A stretch of 64,000 nt of DNA from Candidatus Poribacteria bacterium (lineage in GTDB: Bacteria > Poribacteria > WGA-4E > WGA-3G), in the NCBI GenBank assembly GCA_028821605.1, contig JAPPFM010000002.1:186001-250000 (forward strand), in the 5' to 3' direction. Shown piece by piece: positions 52,833 to 61,870 of the stretch; positions within the stretch are counted from its first letter, which is position 1; each line of letters begins with the position of its first letter. Both the position numbers and the translations under genes were made by a program. The notes under the pieces were generated by a model. The model had not been told where the DNA came from. It made no database searches and saw only the letters and a list, made by a program, of their open reading frames with translations.

Positions 52833-53861
52833 TTAAATGATGAGCATGGCATCGCCATAGCTATAAAAACGATAGTTATGTTGAAGTGCCTCTTGATAAG
52901 CCTTCTGGATTAAGTCTCGTCTAGCGAAGGCACTCACAAGCATAAGTAGCGTTGATTTGGGTAGATGAAAGTTCGTAACCAACGCATCTACGACGTTAAA
53001 TTGATACCCTGGATAAATAAAAAGTTCGCTATAACCATTATAAGGATGGACAGTGCCTGTTGCGCCTGCGGTTTCTAAGGCGCGCACCACTGTCGTTCCG
53101 ATGGCGACAATTTTGGTGCCATCCTCCTGTGCTATGCGAATTCGATTCGCTTCCATTTCGGTGAGATGGATGTATTCAGCGTGCATCTTATGGGTCTGAA
53201 CGTCTTCCACTTTCACCGGTTGGAACGTCCCGGGTCCAACGTGCAATGTTAGGGTCGCTGTTTCTACCCCGTTATTTTTCAATTCCTCCAGCAATTCTTG
53301 CGTGAAGTGCAGTCCTGCTGTAGGGGCTGCGATTGCGCCTTCAGTCGTTGCGTAAACGGACTGATAACGCACCTTATCTTCGGTATTCGGTGGACGGCGA
53401 ATGTAGGGCGGCAAGGGCATATTGCCGATGTCAGCGAGGATGGCTGAAAACGTACCGCTGTAGTTGAAGTGAACAATGCAGTGTCCAGTCTCTGGCTTTG
53501 CCAGTACTTCTGCTGTCAAATTCGGGTTGCCGAATACAATCTGTGTCCCGGTTCGGAGGCTCCGCCGCGGTTTGGCGAGGACCTCCCAAATATCCGCCTC
53601 TTTTTCACGAATAAGGAGGAGTTCTATCTTTCCCCCGGTTCCGCTTTTTTTACCGATTAACCGTGCCGGAATTACCTTAGTGTCGTTCAGGACTAACAGG
53701 GCATCGTTCGGTAAGTATTCCCCAATCTGCGAAAACCGAGTGTGATGAAAATCACGGGTGTCTTGATCGACTACCAAAAGCCGTGATGCATCACGCTGTT
53801 GAAGTGGGCTTTGCGCGATCCGGTCGGGTGGTAGATCGTAATCGAAATCTGTGAGTTTCAT
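52833..53861 (-). CDS. queA: tRNA preQ1(34) S-adenosylmethionine ribosyltransferase-isomerase
   Basis: The product is 342 residues from ATG at 53861. The in-frame TTG at 53873 is less likely. Motifs: DYDLPPDRIAQSPLQQRDASRL, TAGLHFT and HVGPGTFQPVK, and LVTNFHLPKSTLLMLV. All are conserved in QueA. The enzyme transfers the ribosyl part of SAM to 7-aminomethyl-7-deazaguanine in tRNA to make epoxyqueuosine. It lies between ruvB and yajC, as in many bacteria. Confidence 0.95.
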   Translation of the reverse strand: MKLTDFDYDLPPDRIAQSPLQQRDASRLLVVDQDTRDFHHTRFSQIGEYLPNDALLVLNDTKVIPARLIGKKSGTGGKIELLLIREKEADIWEVLAKPRRSLRTGTQIVFGNPNLTAEVLAKPETGHCIVHFNYSGTFSAILADIGNMPLPPYIRRPPNTEDKVRYQSVYATTEGAIAAPTAGLHFTQELLEELKNNGVETATLTLHVGPGTFQPVKVEDVQTHKMHAEYIHLTEMEANRIRIAQEDGTKIVAIGTTVVRALETAGATGTVHPYNGYSELFIYPGYQFNVVDALVTNFHLPKSTLLMLVSAFARRDLIQKAYQEALQHNYRFYSYGDAMLII

Positions 53862-53908
53862 AACTGTGGGCAAGGTTTAAAGCCTCACTAGCCAAGTGAA
53901 TGCGCAAT

Positions 53909-54931
53909 TTACAGCTGATGGAACAGCGATGTTTGGGACCCTACAGGATAGTCGAAGTAGGCATAAGCAGCATCTGTAGCGACGCGTCCGCCCGGTGTTA
54001 ACATCAAAAACCCTTCTTTGATATAGTAAGGTTCGTAAACCTCTGCGATAGTGCGTTCATCCTCGCTGAGGGCGACAGCGAGTGCCTTAAGCCCCGCACG
54101 TCCTTTGAATTTTTCAATAAGCGTCTGAAAGTAGGTATAATCCTGGGTGTTTAGTCCGCGTTCATCAATGCGAAAGAATTCGAGTGCTTCCTCTGCGACT
54201 TCAAGCGAGAGTGTGCCGCCACCTTTGACTTGGGCATAGTCTCTGACATTGGCGAGTAATTTATTTGCGATTCGCATCGTGCCGCGTGAACGACGAGCCA
54301 ATGCGTATTCTGCGGGTTCATCGATGTCAATACTGAGTTTCGCGCTGTTAATCCGGATTGCCTGTTGAATATCTTCTGCTTCGTAGTAATCGAGGTGAAT
54401 GCGGATGCCGAATCGATCTCGGAAGGGACCGGCAAGCAATCCTTCGCGCGTCGTTGCACCGACGAGTGTAAAGGGTTTGAGTTGAAGTTGCACAACATCC
54501 GATGCGGGTCCTTGACCGAGTGTTAAGTCGAGTTTATAGTCTTCCATCGCTGGATAGAGTGATTCTTGCACATGCCCTTTCATCGCGTGAATTTCATCAA
54601 TAAAGAGAATGTCAGTATGCTCGAGATTTGTCAAGGTTGAGGCAAGGTCAAGGCGTTCCATAACGGGACCGATCGCCTGTTTAAAATTACTCTGAATTTC
54701 ATTGGAAATAATTTTTGCAAGCGTCGTCTTCCCAAGCCCGGGTGGACTGACAAGTAGAACGTGTTCCAAGGCATCGCCACGCTTTTTGGCAGCTTCAATG
54801 TGAATGCGGAGTTGTTCTTTGGCTTGTTCTTGACCGATAAATTCGCTCAATGTCTCCGGACGAAGGCTATATCCAAAGGCATCCTCTTCATCTTGCATCT
54901 CAGAGAAATCTGGTATTTCGTGGTGGTCCAT
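53909..54931 (-). CDS. ruvB: Holliday junction branch-migration ATPase RuvB
   Basis: This 340-residue AAA+ ATPase has Walker A PPGLGKTT near residue 64 and Walker B DILFIDEIHAM near 108. GATTREGLLAGPFRDRF is sensor I with the arginine finger. The C-terminal winged helix ends in GRVATDAAYAYF. It drives branch migration with RuvA. It stands in the usual place after ruvA. Confidence 0.96.
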   Translation of the reverse strand: MDHHEIPDFSEMQDEEDAFGYSLRPETLSEFIGQEQAKEQLRIHIEAAKKRGDALEHVLLVSPPGLGKTTLAKIISNEIQSNFKQAIGPVMERLDLASTLTNLEHTDILFIDEIHAMKGHVQESLYPAMEDYKLDLTLGQGPASDVVQLQLKPFTLVGATTREGLLAGPFRDRFGIRIHLDYYEAEDIQQAIRINSAKLSIDIDEPAEYALARRSRGTMRIANKLLANVRDYAQVKGGGTLSLEVAEEALEFFRIDERGLNTQDYTYFQTLIEKFKGRAGLKALAVALSEDERTIAEVYEPYYIKEGFLMLTPGGRVATDAAYAYFDYPVGSQTSLFHQL

Positions 54932-54998
54932 TTTGTTTGGTCCTAATGCGATGCTGCTGTTCCTGTTTGCAGCGGTTACATCTGCTCAGATTTTTAAA

Positions 54999-55595
54999 CT
55001 AATTTCGGATATAGCGGAGTGCCTGCGCAACTAAATTTTCTCGCTGTGCAGAATCACCAAGTACTTTTTGTGCCTTTTCAACGGCTTGTTCGGCTTCGAG
55101 TTCCGAAGCACCGAGATTGACGAGCATTTTAATCACTTCTACATTTAGAGATCCAGTTTCTCCGGGTTCAGCGTCACCTTCGAGTTGCATTTTCATAATA
55201 TTCTTTTTCAGTTTAGTGATGATGACTTGGGCGATGTCTTTGGTTAAACGCGGTACCCGCATGAGGGTAGTTGCGTCTCCGCGCTGAACGGCGCGTTGGA
55301 ATTGTGTAGGGGAAAGTCTCGCAACGATGTTTTGCGCGAGTGCCGGTCCGACCCCGGTAACGGTAAGTGCCAATTCAAAGACTCTCAGGGCATCTCTGGA
55401 GGTGAACCCGTAGAGGGTAATCTTATTTTCTCGATTTTGGTAATAGTATGTATAGAAGGTAACCGTATCACCTATGGGCGGTAAATCCGTTATAACTCTC
55501 GGCGGCACATCAATGGCATATCCGATGCCGTTGACATCTACAATGACCTGTTTCGTTTCTTTATGGACAACAACGCCTTTGATGTAAGAAATCAT
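54999..55595 (-). CDS. ruvA: Holliday junction protein RuvA
   Basis: This 198-residue protein has an N-terminal OB-fold (MISYIKGVVVHKE, GYAIDVPP), helix-hairpin-helix motifs (FELALTVTGVGPALAQNI and LMRVPRLTKDIAQVIITKL) and a C-terminal UBA-like domain (VEVIKMLVNLGASELEAEQAV) that contacts RuvB. Length is standard. Confidence 0.95.
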   Translation of the reverse strand: MISYIKGVVVHKETKQVIVDVNGIGYAIDVPPRVITDLPPIGDTVTFYTYYYQNRENKITLYGFTSRDALRVFELALTVTGVGPALAQNIVARLSPTQFQRAVQRGDATTLMRVPRLTKDIAQVIITKLKKNIMKMQLEGDAEPGETGSLNVEVIKMLVNLGASELEAEQAVEKAQKVLGDSAQRENLVAQALRYIRN

Positions 55596-55658
55596 TTTTT
55601 GTTATTCGCTTTTCGTTTCGCTTGCTGCCTTTACGGAAAACTATGGTTGAAATTTGTG

Positions 55659-56219
55659 CTATCGTTTAACACTCGGTGACCGGACAGAAAATTTTTCTCG
55701 GACTTGAAGTAATTTATAGGAACGGGCATGACAGAGCGCAAGCGCGAGTGCATCTGCCGCGTGATCGGGGCGAGGCGGTTCCTTGAGTTGAAGGAGAGCC
55801 TGTGTCATCTTTTGCATTTGAGATTTCGTGGCTCTTCCGTAACCAACAATTGCCTGTTTGATCTGTGTTGGTGTATACAAGGCAATGGGACAACTGGCAT
55901 TCGCGGCTGCAAGTTTCACGATACCTTTGACTTCGCCTAAGATGAACGCACTGCGTACATTTTTGCTGAAGAAAATATCCTCAAGTACTATACTCTCAAC
56001 GGCGAACTTTGCAATCAAATGGGTTACGGCATCGTAAATTTGTTTTAGTCGCACCTCTGACGCTGTTTGCGGGCTTGTCCTAATGTTTCCAAAGTCGCGC
56101 GGCATAAGTTGATTCGCGTGAGATTCGACCACGCCGTATCCAGTATTCGCGATGCCCGGGTCAATACCAAGAATTATTTTTTTAATGTTCCTTGCGGTTC
56201 GGTGAGATGGGTTTTGCAT
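55659..56219 (-). CDS. ruvC: Holliday junction resolvase RuvC
   Basis: Catalytic residues are present: Asp in ILGIDPGIANTGYG, Glu in IVLEDIFFSKN, and the Asp pair in PRPDHAADALALA. The ATG at 56219 lies inside repeat A, with AAGGGA 6 bases before it, and gives a 14-residue extension (MQNPSHRTARNIKK). The family start would fall at codon 15, which is ATA instead of ATG, at the place where other repeat A copies place ATG. I take 56219 as the start. The remaining length of 172 residues is normal. Confidence 0.92.
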   Translation of the reverse strand: MQNPSHRTARNIKKIILGIDPGIANTGYGVVESHANQLMPRDFGNIRTSPQTASEVRLKQIYDAVTHLIAKFAVESIVLEDIFFSKNVRSAFILGEVKGIVKLAAANASCPIALYTPTQIKQAIVGYGRATKSQMQKMTQALLQLKEPPRPDHAADALALALCHARSYKLLQVREKFSVRSPSVKR

Positions 56220-56265
56220 TTGATGTCCCTTCCCGTAGAACCGTCCTCCACTACATTACGGACTA
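56178..56265 (-). repeat. Repeat A, copy 4, inside ruvC 5' end
   Basis: On the minus strand it reads CCGTAATGTAGTGGAGG near 56265 and ends AACCGCAAGGAACATTAAAAAA at 56178. It overlaps the first 14 codons of ruvC. AAGGGACATCAAATG inside it offers a new ribosome-binding site and start. Confidence 0.8.
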
Positions 56266-56382
56266 AGTTTTTGATGCGGTGAAGAATTTTACCAAACACC
56301 TTGAGCGTTATGATCAGAGCTTGCCCCTACGACTGAAGACCCAGGAAACCAACAGCCTATGCTACAAGGTATATAGGGACAG

Positions 56383-57129
56383 TTAAGCTGCGGCTTCTAA
56401 AAGGTTATCGGGAATATCGAAATTGGCATAGACTTTCTGTACGTCGTCGAGTTCGTCGAGCGCATCCATGAGGCGTAGCATCCGTTCTGCTTCTTTTCCT
56501 TCAAGTTTCACTGTGTTTTGGGGAATCATGCTAATTTCAGCGAGTTGGATTTCAGCGGATGTTTCCTGAATTGCCGTTAAGACGCTGTCGAACATTTCAA
56601 ACGGGGTAATGACTTCTATGCCTGTCTCGGAGGCGGTTACATCTTCAGCTCCAGCTTCAGCGGCGGTCATGAAGAGTTCTTCTTCATCAATGCTATCTGA
56701 TGTAACAACAATCAACCCACACTTGTCAAAGCCCCACGCGACGCACCCACGTTCACCGATTCTCCCTTCGTGTTTGCTGAAAACGTGTCGAACCTCAGCG
56801 ATAGTACGGTTGCGATTGTCGGTTAAGACTTCTATCATCACTGCGACACCACCGGGTCCGTAGCCCTCGTAGAGAATTTCTTCGTAGGTTTCACCTTCAA
56901 GTTCACCGGTGCCACGAAGTATCGCTTTCTCAATATTATCGCTGGGAACGTTGCTCGATTTTGCTGCCGCAATTGCGGTTCGGAGTCTTGGGTTTGTGTC
57001 CACATCACGACCGCCGACACGCGCTGCTGCGGTAATCTCTTTCACTAACTTTGAGAAGAGTTTACCACGCCTGGAGTCATTTGCTGCTTTTTTATGTTTA
57101 ATTGTTGACCATTTAGAGTGTCCTGACAT
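56383..57129 (-). CDS. yebC: YebC/PmpR family protein
   Basis: This 248-residue protein has the standard start [23 protein letters not shown] (given in part) and [11 protein letters not shown]-like [16 protein letters not shown]. YebC proteins act as DNA-binding regulators or, as recently shown, help ribosomes pass proline runs. Its place upstream of ruvC is typical. AAGGA lies 10 bases before the ATG. Confidence 0.94.
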   Translation of the reverse strand: MSGHSKWSTIKHKKAANDSRRGKLFSKLVKEITAAARVGGRDVDTNPRLRTAIAAAKSSNVPSDNIEKAILRGTGELEGETYEEILYEGYGPGGVAVMIEVLTDNRNRTIAEVRHVFSKHEGRIGERGCVAWGFDKCGLIVVTSDSIDEEELFMTAAEAGAEDVTASETGIEVITPFEMFDSVLTAIQETSAEIQLAEISMIPQNTVKLEGKEAERMLRLMDALDELDDVQKVYANFDIPDNLLEAAA

Positions 57130-57360
57130 AATCTGTATCCTTTCTGCTTCTGATTTAATTAGTATAACATAAAATTGAAAAAGATAAAACTTAAATCTAC
57201 GCTACTTCCGAGGTGTTCACTTTGAACTCGTAATGGGTGTAGATGCCATAAGCCAGACGATCTACGGATACTTTACTGTTTGCATATTTTGATTGGACAA
57301 AACTTGATGTCTGTGTTAAACTTATTACATCCTTCGTTTGAGGAGTTTAAATAGGTTGCT

Positions 57361-58143
57361 ATGTTACCCTTTGTTCTGAAGATCGCCGACCAGCCAGTGG
57401 AACGTCTGCAGCGCATCAATGCTGAAAATCAGCCTATTGATGTCGATGTGCAGGCGGAGCTTTACTCGCGGGAAATTGACCGTGCCGATGGGGTGCGTAT
57501 GTCGCAGCCTCGGCGGTTAAGCCAGTTAATCTTGCAAGAGGCTACCGAGAACGCTTATACTGCATTTATTGGGTTCCTCGAAGATAACGCGGAGCCGGAG
57601 ACTTTTTTGCCGTTTGAACGTCTCTCTGAGTATCCTTGTCGACAATATGCATTGGTTCTCTCAGCGTCGCGTTCTCACGAACTCTTTGAAATCTGCCAGA
57701 TCCAGCCTGAGGCAAGCCCTTCTGTCCTGTACTATGGCGGGTATGAGATAGCAATCAAACCACGCAGATACATTTTAGATACAGCAGCTTATTTGGTCGC
57801 ACCTGATAAATATACGCTTTTTATACGGCAGGTGCGGGAAGGTAACACAATTCAGGTCTACCGTAGCGATTTTATTAATCTCACTCAGAACTCACCGGCA
57901 CCGTTTAAACTCAATACCCGCGATATAATTGAAAGAGTACAATTGGAACTCGTGGGGGAACGAGAACAGACTGTACCAATAGAACAGTTGCTCATGTTTC
58001 CACCGAGTGCCGAAGAGACAAACTCCCCTTCCGTAATTAAATGTCCTGAATGTGGTGGGCGTGTGCGCCAGCTCGGTAGAGAAGGTATTTTCTGCTTAGA
58101 ATGCGATTGGGATAACCTACCACCCCTCAAACATCCCCGATAA
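57361..58143 (+). CDS. Hypothetical protein with C-terminal zinc ribbon
   Basis: This 260-residue protein has a zinc ribbon at its C-terminus: Cys-Pro-Glu-Cys, then 13 residues, Cys-Leu-Glu-Cys (near 235-256). The first 200 residues are mixed alpha and beta without known motifs. It stands alone between divergent blocks. A DNA-, RNA- or protein-binding role is possible. I do not recognise the family. Confidence 0.7.
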   Translation: MLPFVLKIADQPVERLQRINAENQPIDVDVQAELYSREIDRADGVRMSQPRRLSQLILQEATENAYTAFIGFLEDNAEPETFLPFERLSEYPCRQYALVLSASRSHELFEICQIQPEASPSVLYYGGYEIAIKPRRYILDTAAYLVAPDKYTLFIRQVREGNTIQVYRSDFINLTQNSPAPFKLNTRDIIERVQLELVGEREQTVPIEQLLMFPPSAEETNSPSVIKCPECGGRVRQLGREGIFCLECDWDNLPPLKHPR

Positions 58144-58190
58144 CTTGAGACCGAAGCGCAGTCCAATCGTTTCTGCGATGAAAATGGGCT

Positions 58191-58808
58191 TCAACTTTGG
58201 GTTCCAAGTTTTGCCATTTGCAAAACGAGTACCGTGTTGCCAACAGCAAGCACCGCACCGACAACGGTTTGGAGAAATGTGTGCCTTTTTCGGTAGATCC
58301 GCGCCCAAGCGATCAGAGGAATCAGCAGGAATAGCCAACCGAATTGTGGATTGACAAGCATGACGAGAACAGTAACGCATCCAGTGGCGACACTACTGTG
58401 AAAGCTGATTTTCCACATCGGGGTAATTGCCGAGAAAATAACGCTATTTGTAATGTAGGCGACTCCCGCCCAAACAATTTCGCGTGCTGCACCGAGCTGA
58501 TGGAGTAGAACGGTACCTGCAATCATGCTGATAAGCGTACAGCATAAAGGAAGGAGTCGTTCCTCTCTGTTCTGCAGATGAAAATCACTCACTTTAGCAC
58601 ACCGGACCATCACTGCTATTGACAATACGGGCAGCACGGTAACAAATAGGACGACAATCACTAACCAGCGGAGTGCGTTTTGGGGATCCGCATGTTTTTG
58701 GACAACACCGGCAGCTGTTACAATTGGCACCAAGAATGGACTGAATAAAACAGAGGTGCACCATGCTATGCATGCCGGAATTGTCAATGAATTGCTTCGC
58801 GCCATCAA
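58191..58808 (-). CDS. PAP2-like membrane protein
   Basis: This 205-residue protein has six membrane helices. SFHSSVATGC (about 138-147) and ARIYRKRHTFLQTVVGAVLA (about 170-189) recall the last two phosphatase motifs of PAP2 proteins: Ser-x-His-x-Ser and Arg-x5-His-x3-(Asp). The final Asp appears replaced (by Gln-Thr-Val). The first motif is not clear. It begins one base after the stop of the selenoperoxiredoxin, so it is probably in the same transcript. Confidence 0.6.
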   Translation of the reverse strand: MMARSNSLTIPACIAWCTSVLFSPFLVPIVTAAGVVQKHADPQNALRWLVIVVLFVTVLPVLSIAVMVRCAKVSDFHLQNREERLLPLCCTLISMIAGTVLLHQLGAAREIVWAGVAYITNSVIFSAITPMWKISFHSSVATGCVTVLVMLVNPQFGWLFLLIPLIAWARIYRKRHTFLQTVVGAVLAVGNTVLVLQMAKLGTQS

Positions 58809-59819
58809 TTAATTTGACGTTTCCAAAGTTTTGAAGAAATCAACTAAATCCGCACCGTGTGTCCCGGCGTTGACGTTTTTGTCGATTTCCAAGATTTTCC
58901 CAGTTTTGTCAATGACAACGGCTAATCGCTGAATCTTGCCGTCTGGGGCATTCGTTGCGCCGTAGAGGAGCGCGAGGTTGCGTCCAGTGTCCACCAAAAG
59001 CGGGAAGTTCAACTGATTTTCTGCCGAAAATTTCTGATGAGATTCTGCGTCGTTCGACGTAATTCCAAAGACCTGTGCATCGTATTTTTCAAAACTACTC
59101 GACTCATCCCGGAGCGAGCAAACTTGCGCCGTTCAGCCACGCCCGAAATCGCGTGGATAGAACGCTAATACGACGTTCTTTTTCTCATATAATTTACTCA
59201 GTTGGTGCGTTTTACCGGTTCCATCAATCGCGATAAAGTCTGGCGCGGATTGCCCAACCTCTATCTTCGGTAGAACTTCCTTGAGCAGTGCGGCCACATC
59301 TTCACCGTGCGTTTTAACGTTGACTTCTCTATCAATGGCACGGATGTATCCTGCTTTATCAATGATAAATGTTGTCCGTTTTGAGGCGTTGAAACGTTCG
59401 ATAATCCCGCTGTACTGGTTGCTCACCTCAAATTCAGTGTCGGCTAAGAGTGAAAATCCGAATTTTTCTTCTTCCCTAAACCGTTTATGTGAATCAACAT
59501 CGTCAACACTGACCCCGAAAAGGACGCTGTCGGTTGCTTCTATCTCGCTCAAACTATCCCGGAGCGAGCAAAGTTCAGCCGTTCAGCCGCCTGTAAAGTC
59601 TTTAGGATAAAAGGCGAGGACGACATTCTTTTTCCCTAAATAGTCGCTGAGGCTCCGCTCAACGCCTTCTTCATCTTGCAATGTAAAATCGGGGGCGATC
59701 ATGCCCACTTTTAGCGTGTCTGGCGTTATCACTGCTTCCTCCCCTGAAGCTGTTGGAATCAAAATAGCTGTTATGAGGATAACAGCCCAAACGCTTGCAT
59801 TAAGCCATGTTTGAAACAT
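58809..59819 (-). CDS. Two-domain PrxQ-like selenoperoxiredoxin (two UGA codons)
   Basis: One frame from ATG 59819 to the stop at 58809 is interrupted only by TGA at 59583-59585 and at 59133-59135, exactly 150 codons apart. Read as selenocysteine this gives 336 residues. Residues 1-25 are a signal peptide. Domain 1 has FYPKDFTGG-Sec79-TAELC84; domain 2 has FYPRDFGRG-Sec229-TAQVC234. In PrxQ/BCP these places hold the peroxidatic Cys and, five residues on, the resolving Cys. Both TGA codons replace the peroxidatic Cys. Each is followed by a 7-bp hairpin. GGAGG and a full-consensus promoter precede. It would reduce peroxides in the cell envelope. Confidence 0.92.
59098..59135 (-). promoter_or_regulatory. 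Candidate SECIS after the second UGA
   Basis: After TGA (59135-59133) come 14 bases, then CTCGCTC (59118-59112), loop CGGGAT and GAG-T-CGAG (59105-59098). This gives a 7-bp stem with one bulged T. Loop spacing of 21 bases fits bacterial SECIS. It is nearly the same as the first one. Confidence 0.65.
59544..59585 (-). promoter_or_regulatory. Candidate SECIS after the first UGA
   Basis: After TGA (59585-59583) come 14 bases, then CTCGCTC (59568-59562), an 11-base loop starting CGGG, and GAGCGAG (59550-59544). The 7-bp stem is perfect. Confidence 0.7.
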
Positions 59820-59854
59820 CGCGTCATGCCTCCATTAAATATATTATTATTGAA

Positions 59855-59883
59855 ATTATACGCTATTTTAGTGTTGGTGTCAA
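59855..59883 (-). promoter_or_regulatory. Full-consensus promoter of the selenoperoxiredoxin
   Basis: On the minus strand, TTGACA (59883-59878) and TATAAT (59860-59855) are 17 bases apart, 35 bases before the start. Both boxes are perfect, which points to strong housekeeping expression. Confidence 0.85.
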
Positions 59884-59949
59884 GTAACTTTATGTTCAGT
59901 ACAGCACCATTTTGTGCCTGTACAGTCCCACGCTGTGATAGGTGTCCTA

Positions 59950-60813
59950 TTAGTTTGAGAGGACACCTTGTTCTTCAAGCCATACCTTCAGTGGAACGTC
60001 TGCATCCTTGGGTGAAAAATGCCCGTTTGCGTTGGTACCACCACCGAGCAATTGCTGTCGAATCGGGTCATTTCGCTCAAACATCTCTTGGGGAATCGTC
60101 ATGTTGTCTTTGCTCCGTAGCCATCGGTAACCGTATCCGTAGAAGAGTCCTTTGCGCGTGATGTCTGAATCGTTTTCGCTACGGGCGTGCCATATACGTC
60201 GGTCAAAGAAAACGGCATCACCGGGTTTACAGCAGACTGGTGTTGCGCCTTCGGGGAGCGAACCGTCTTCTGGCTTCTCAAGTTTGTCCCAGAGATGGCT
60301 TCCCGGAACCACATAGAAATTCCCGCGTCCCGTTTCAGAGCAGTCGGATAGCCAATAGACGACTTTTATTGAGAGACGTGGTCGTGGCGAACTTTCGATT
60401 TCCATGTTGACGCGTCCACTATCCTGATGCCATCCGAGTGGTGTGGGTTTGCCACGAACCTCATCAGGACGAGGTGGTGTGATGATGAAATGGCTGTGGT
60501 AGGAATAGATGTTCCATCCCAGAATGCCCCAGACCTTCGGGAATGTTTTATGCCAGTCCAGGATATTCACGAAAATTTGATCAGTGCCGAGGAAGTTTGG
60601 GTAGAAAAAGTTGCTGTGCTCGGTCATCTGATTTTTGGTATACGGATCGTAACCAGCGTCGAGATGGTCTTGGTAGATGCGGTCTACCCGTGTTTCAAGA
60701 CGTTCAACGAGATCTAATGGGAGCGCGTTTTCAACGGTGAAATATCCGTCCTCATTCAGCTTTTGGTGCTGTTCGTCAGTAATCTGATGTTGTAGATGGC
60801 GTTCGTCAAGCAT
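59950..60813 (-). CDS. PhyH-type dioxygenase
   Basis: This 287-residue phytanoyl-CoA dioxygenase-like protein has iron ligands His129-Gln-Asp131 (LGWHQDSGR) and the distal His in FFDRRIWHARSEND (about 215). VVYWLSDCSETGRGNFYVVPGSH is the core strand and turn. It follows the Gfo/Idh/MocA gene by 46 bases and is probably co-transcribed with it, so the pair may act on a sugar-like or small organic molecule. The substrate is unknown. Confidence 0.88.
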   Translation of the reverse strand: MLDERHLQHQITDEQHQKLNEDGYFTVENALPLDLVERLETRVDRIYQDHLDAGYDPYTKNQMTEHSNFFYPNFLGTDQIFVNILDWHKTFPKVWGILGWNIYSYHSHFIITPPRPDEVRGKPTPLGWHQDSGRVNMEIESSPRPRLSIKVVYWLSDCSETGRGNFYVVPGSHLWDKLEKPEDGSLPEGATPVCCKPGDAVFFDRRIWHARSENDSDITRKGLFYGYGYRWLRSKDNMTIPQEMFERNDPIRQQLLGGGTNANGHFSPKDADVPLKVWLEEQGVLSN

Positions 60814-60859
60814 GGATTAAGTCTCCAATTTGTGATGTTTATCCACATACGCGAATGGG

Positions 60860-61813
60860 TTAATCTGGTAGGGGACCTTCTATCTGATCAACCAGGTGGA
60901 TGGAGTTAATAACATCACGGAGGTCTGTGAGCGGGACTTCTCGGTTGCGGACGCAGTCGACGAAGTGGCGGTGCATCGTTAGGACACCCTCATAACTGGG
61001 GCTGTCACGCTGGTCCACACCATCAACCTCCCAACCTCCCATAGTGCTTCTATTATTATCTTCGTGAATTTCGATTTCTTCGGGAATCTTCATGTAACAA
61101 CCGATGCCGACACCGTGCAATTCGGAGCGTAAGACACGTCCACCCGATGCGCGACTCCCAAAAAGTACACCTGTGACGTTGTTATCAAAGCGGACAAAGG
61201 CGGTGTAAAAGTTGCGTTGTTCTGCACCAAAAGTGTCGCGATGCGCGGTGACTTCTACGGGTTCACCACCTGCCATATAGCGGAGTAGATCGACAACATG
61301 GCAAACATCGTTCCAAAGGGTTGTCGTAAATTCGCGATTCCCGCCCAACATCTGTTTGTTAAAGGTGGTGACGGCTAATGTAACGGGTCCCTTCTCTGCG
61401 ACGCGTCGCATGGCTTCGCGCGTAACAGCAGCATATCTCCGCTGAAACCCTACCATGCAGTAGACATCGTTTGCCACCGCTGCCTCAAGTAATTGTTGTG
61501 TTTCGTCGCTGTTCGCACCCGGAGGTTTCTCAATAAATAGATGCTTGCCAGCGTTGAGGCAATCCAAGGCGGGTTGCAAAATCCACTTCTCGTTCATGAC
61601 ACAATAGACGACATCTAAGTCCAGTGTGTCGAGCATCTTTCGGTGATCTGTGAAGGTGTTCGGGAACTCATATTTCTGGGCAACTTGTGCGAGTTTCTCC
61701 TCATCCAGTTCACAGGCACCGAGCATTTCGACATCATCTTCCAGACGATTTACGCTTGGGTAGTGTGCGCCTTGGCTGCGTCCTCCTGCACCGATAAATC
61801 CTGCTTTGAGCAT
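60860..61813 (-). CDS. Gfo/Idh/MocA family oxidoreductase
   Basis: This 317-residue protein has the Rossmann motif GFIGAGGRSQG near residues 5-15, the family strand FIEKPPGANS with the catalytic Lys (about 95), and a C-terminal beta-sheet domain. Such enzymes are NAD(P)-dependent dehydrogenases of sugars, inositols and related compounds. A promoter with TTGCAA and TAAAGT lies upstream. Confidence 0.9.
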   Translation of the reverse strand: MLKAGFIGAGGRSQGAHYPSVNRLEDDVEMLGACELDEEKLAQVAQKYEFPNTFTDHRKMLDTLDLDVVYCVMNEKWILQPALDCLNAGKHLFIEKPPGANSDETQQLLEAAVANDVYCMVGFQRRYAAVTREAMRRVAEKGPVTLAVTTFNKQMLGGNREFTTTLWNDVCHVVDLLRYMAGGEPVEVTAHRDTFGAEQRNFYTAFVRFDNNVTGVLFGSRASGGRVLRSELHGVGIGCYMKIPEEIEIHEDNNRSTMGGWEVDGVDQRDSPSYEGVLTMHRHFVDCVRNREVPLTDLRDVINSIHLVDQIEGPLPD

Positions 61814-61870
61814 TGTGATGTCTCTCCTTCGTCGTAATGTTCGCTAAATTTCGTCGGTTGAAGTATCCGT

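Noticed and set aside
58809-59819. Three separate small genes instead of one selenoprotein
   Set aside because: The second and third parts have no starts with ribosome-binding sites at their boundaries, and each lacks the strand before its active site. All three are in one frame.
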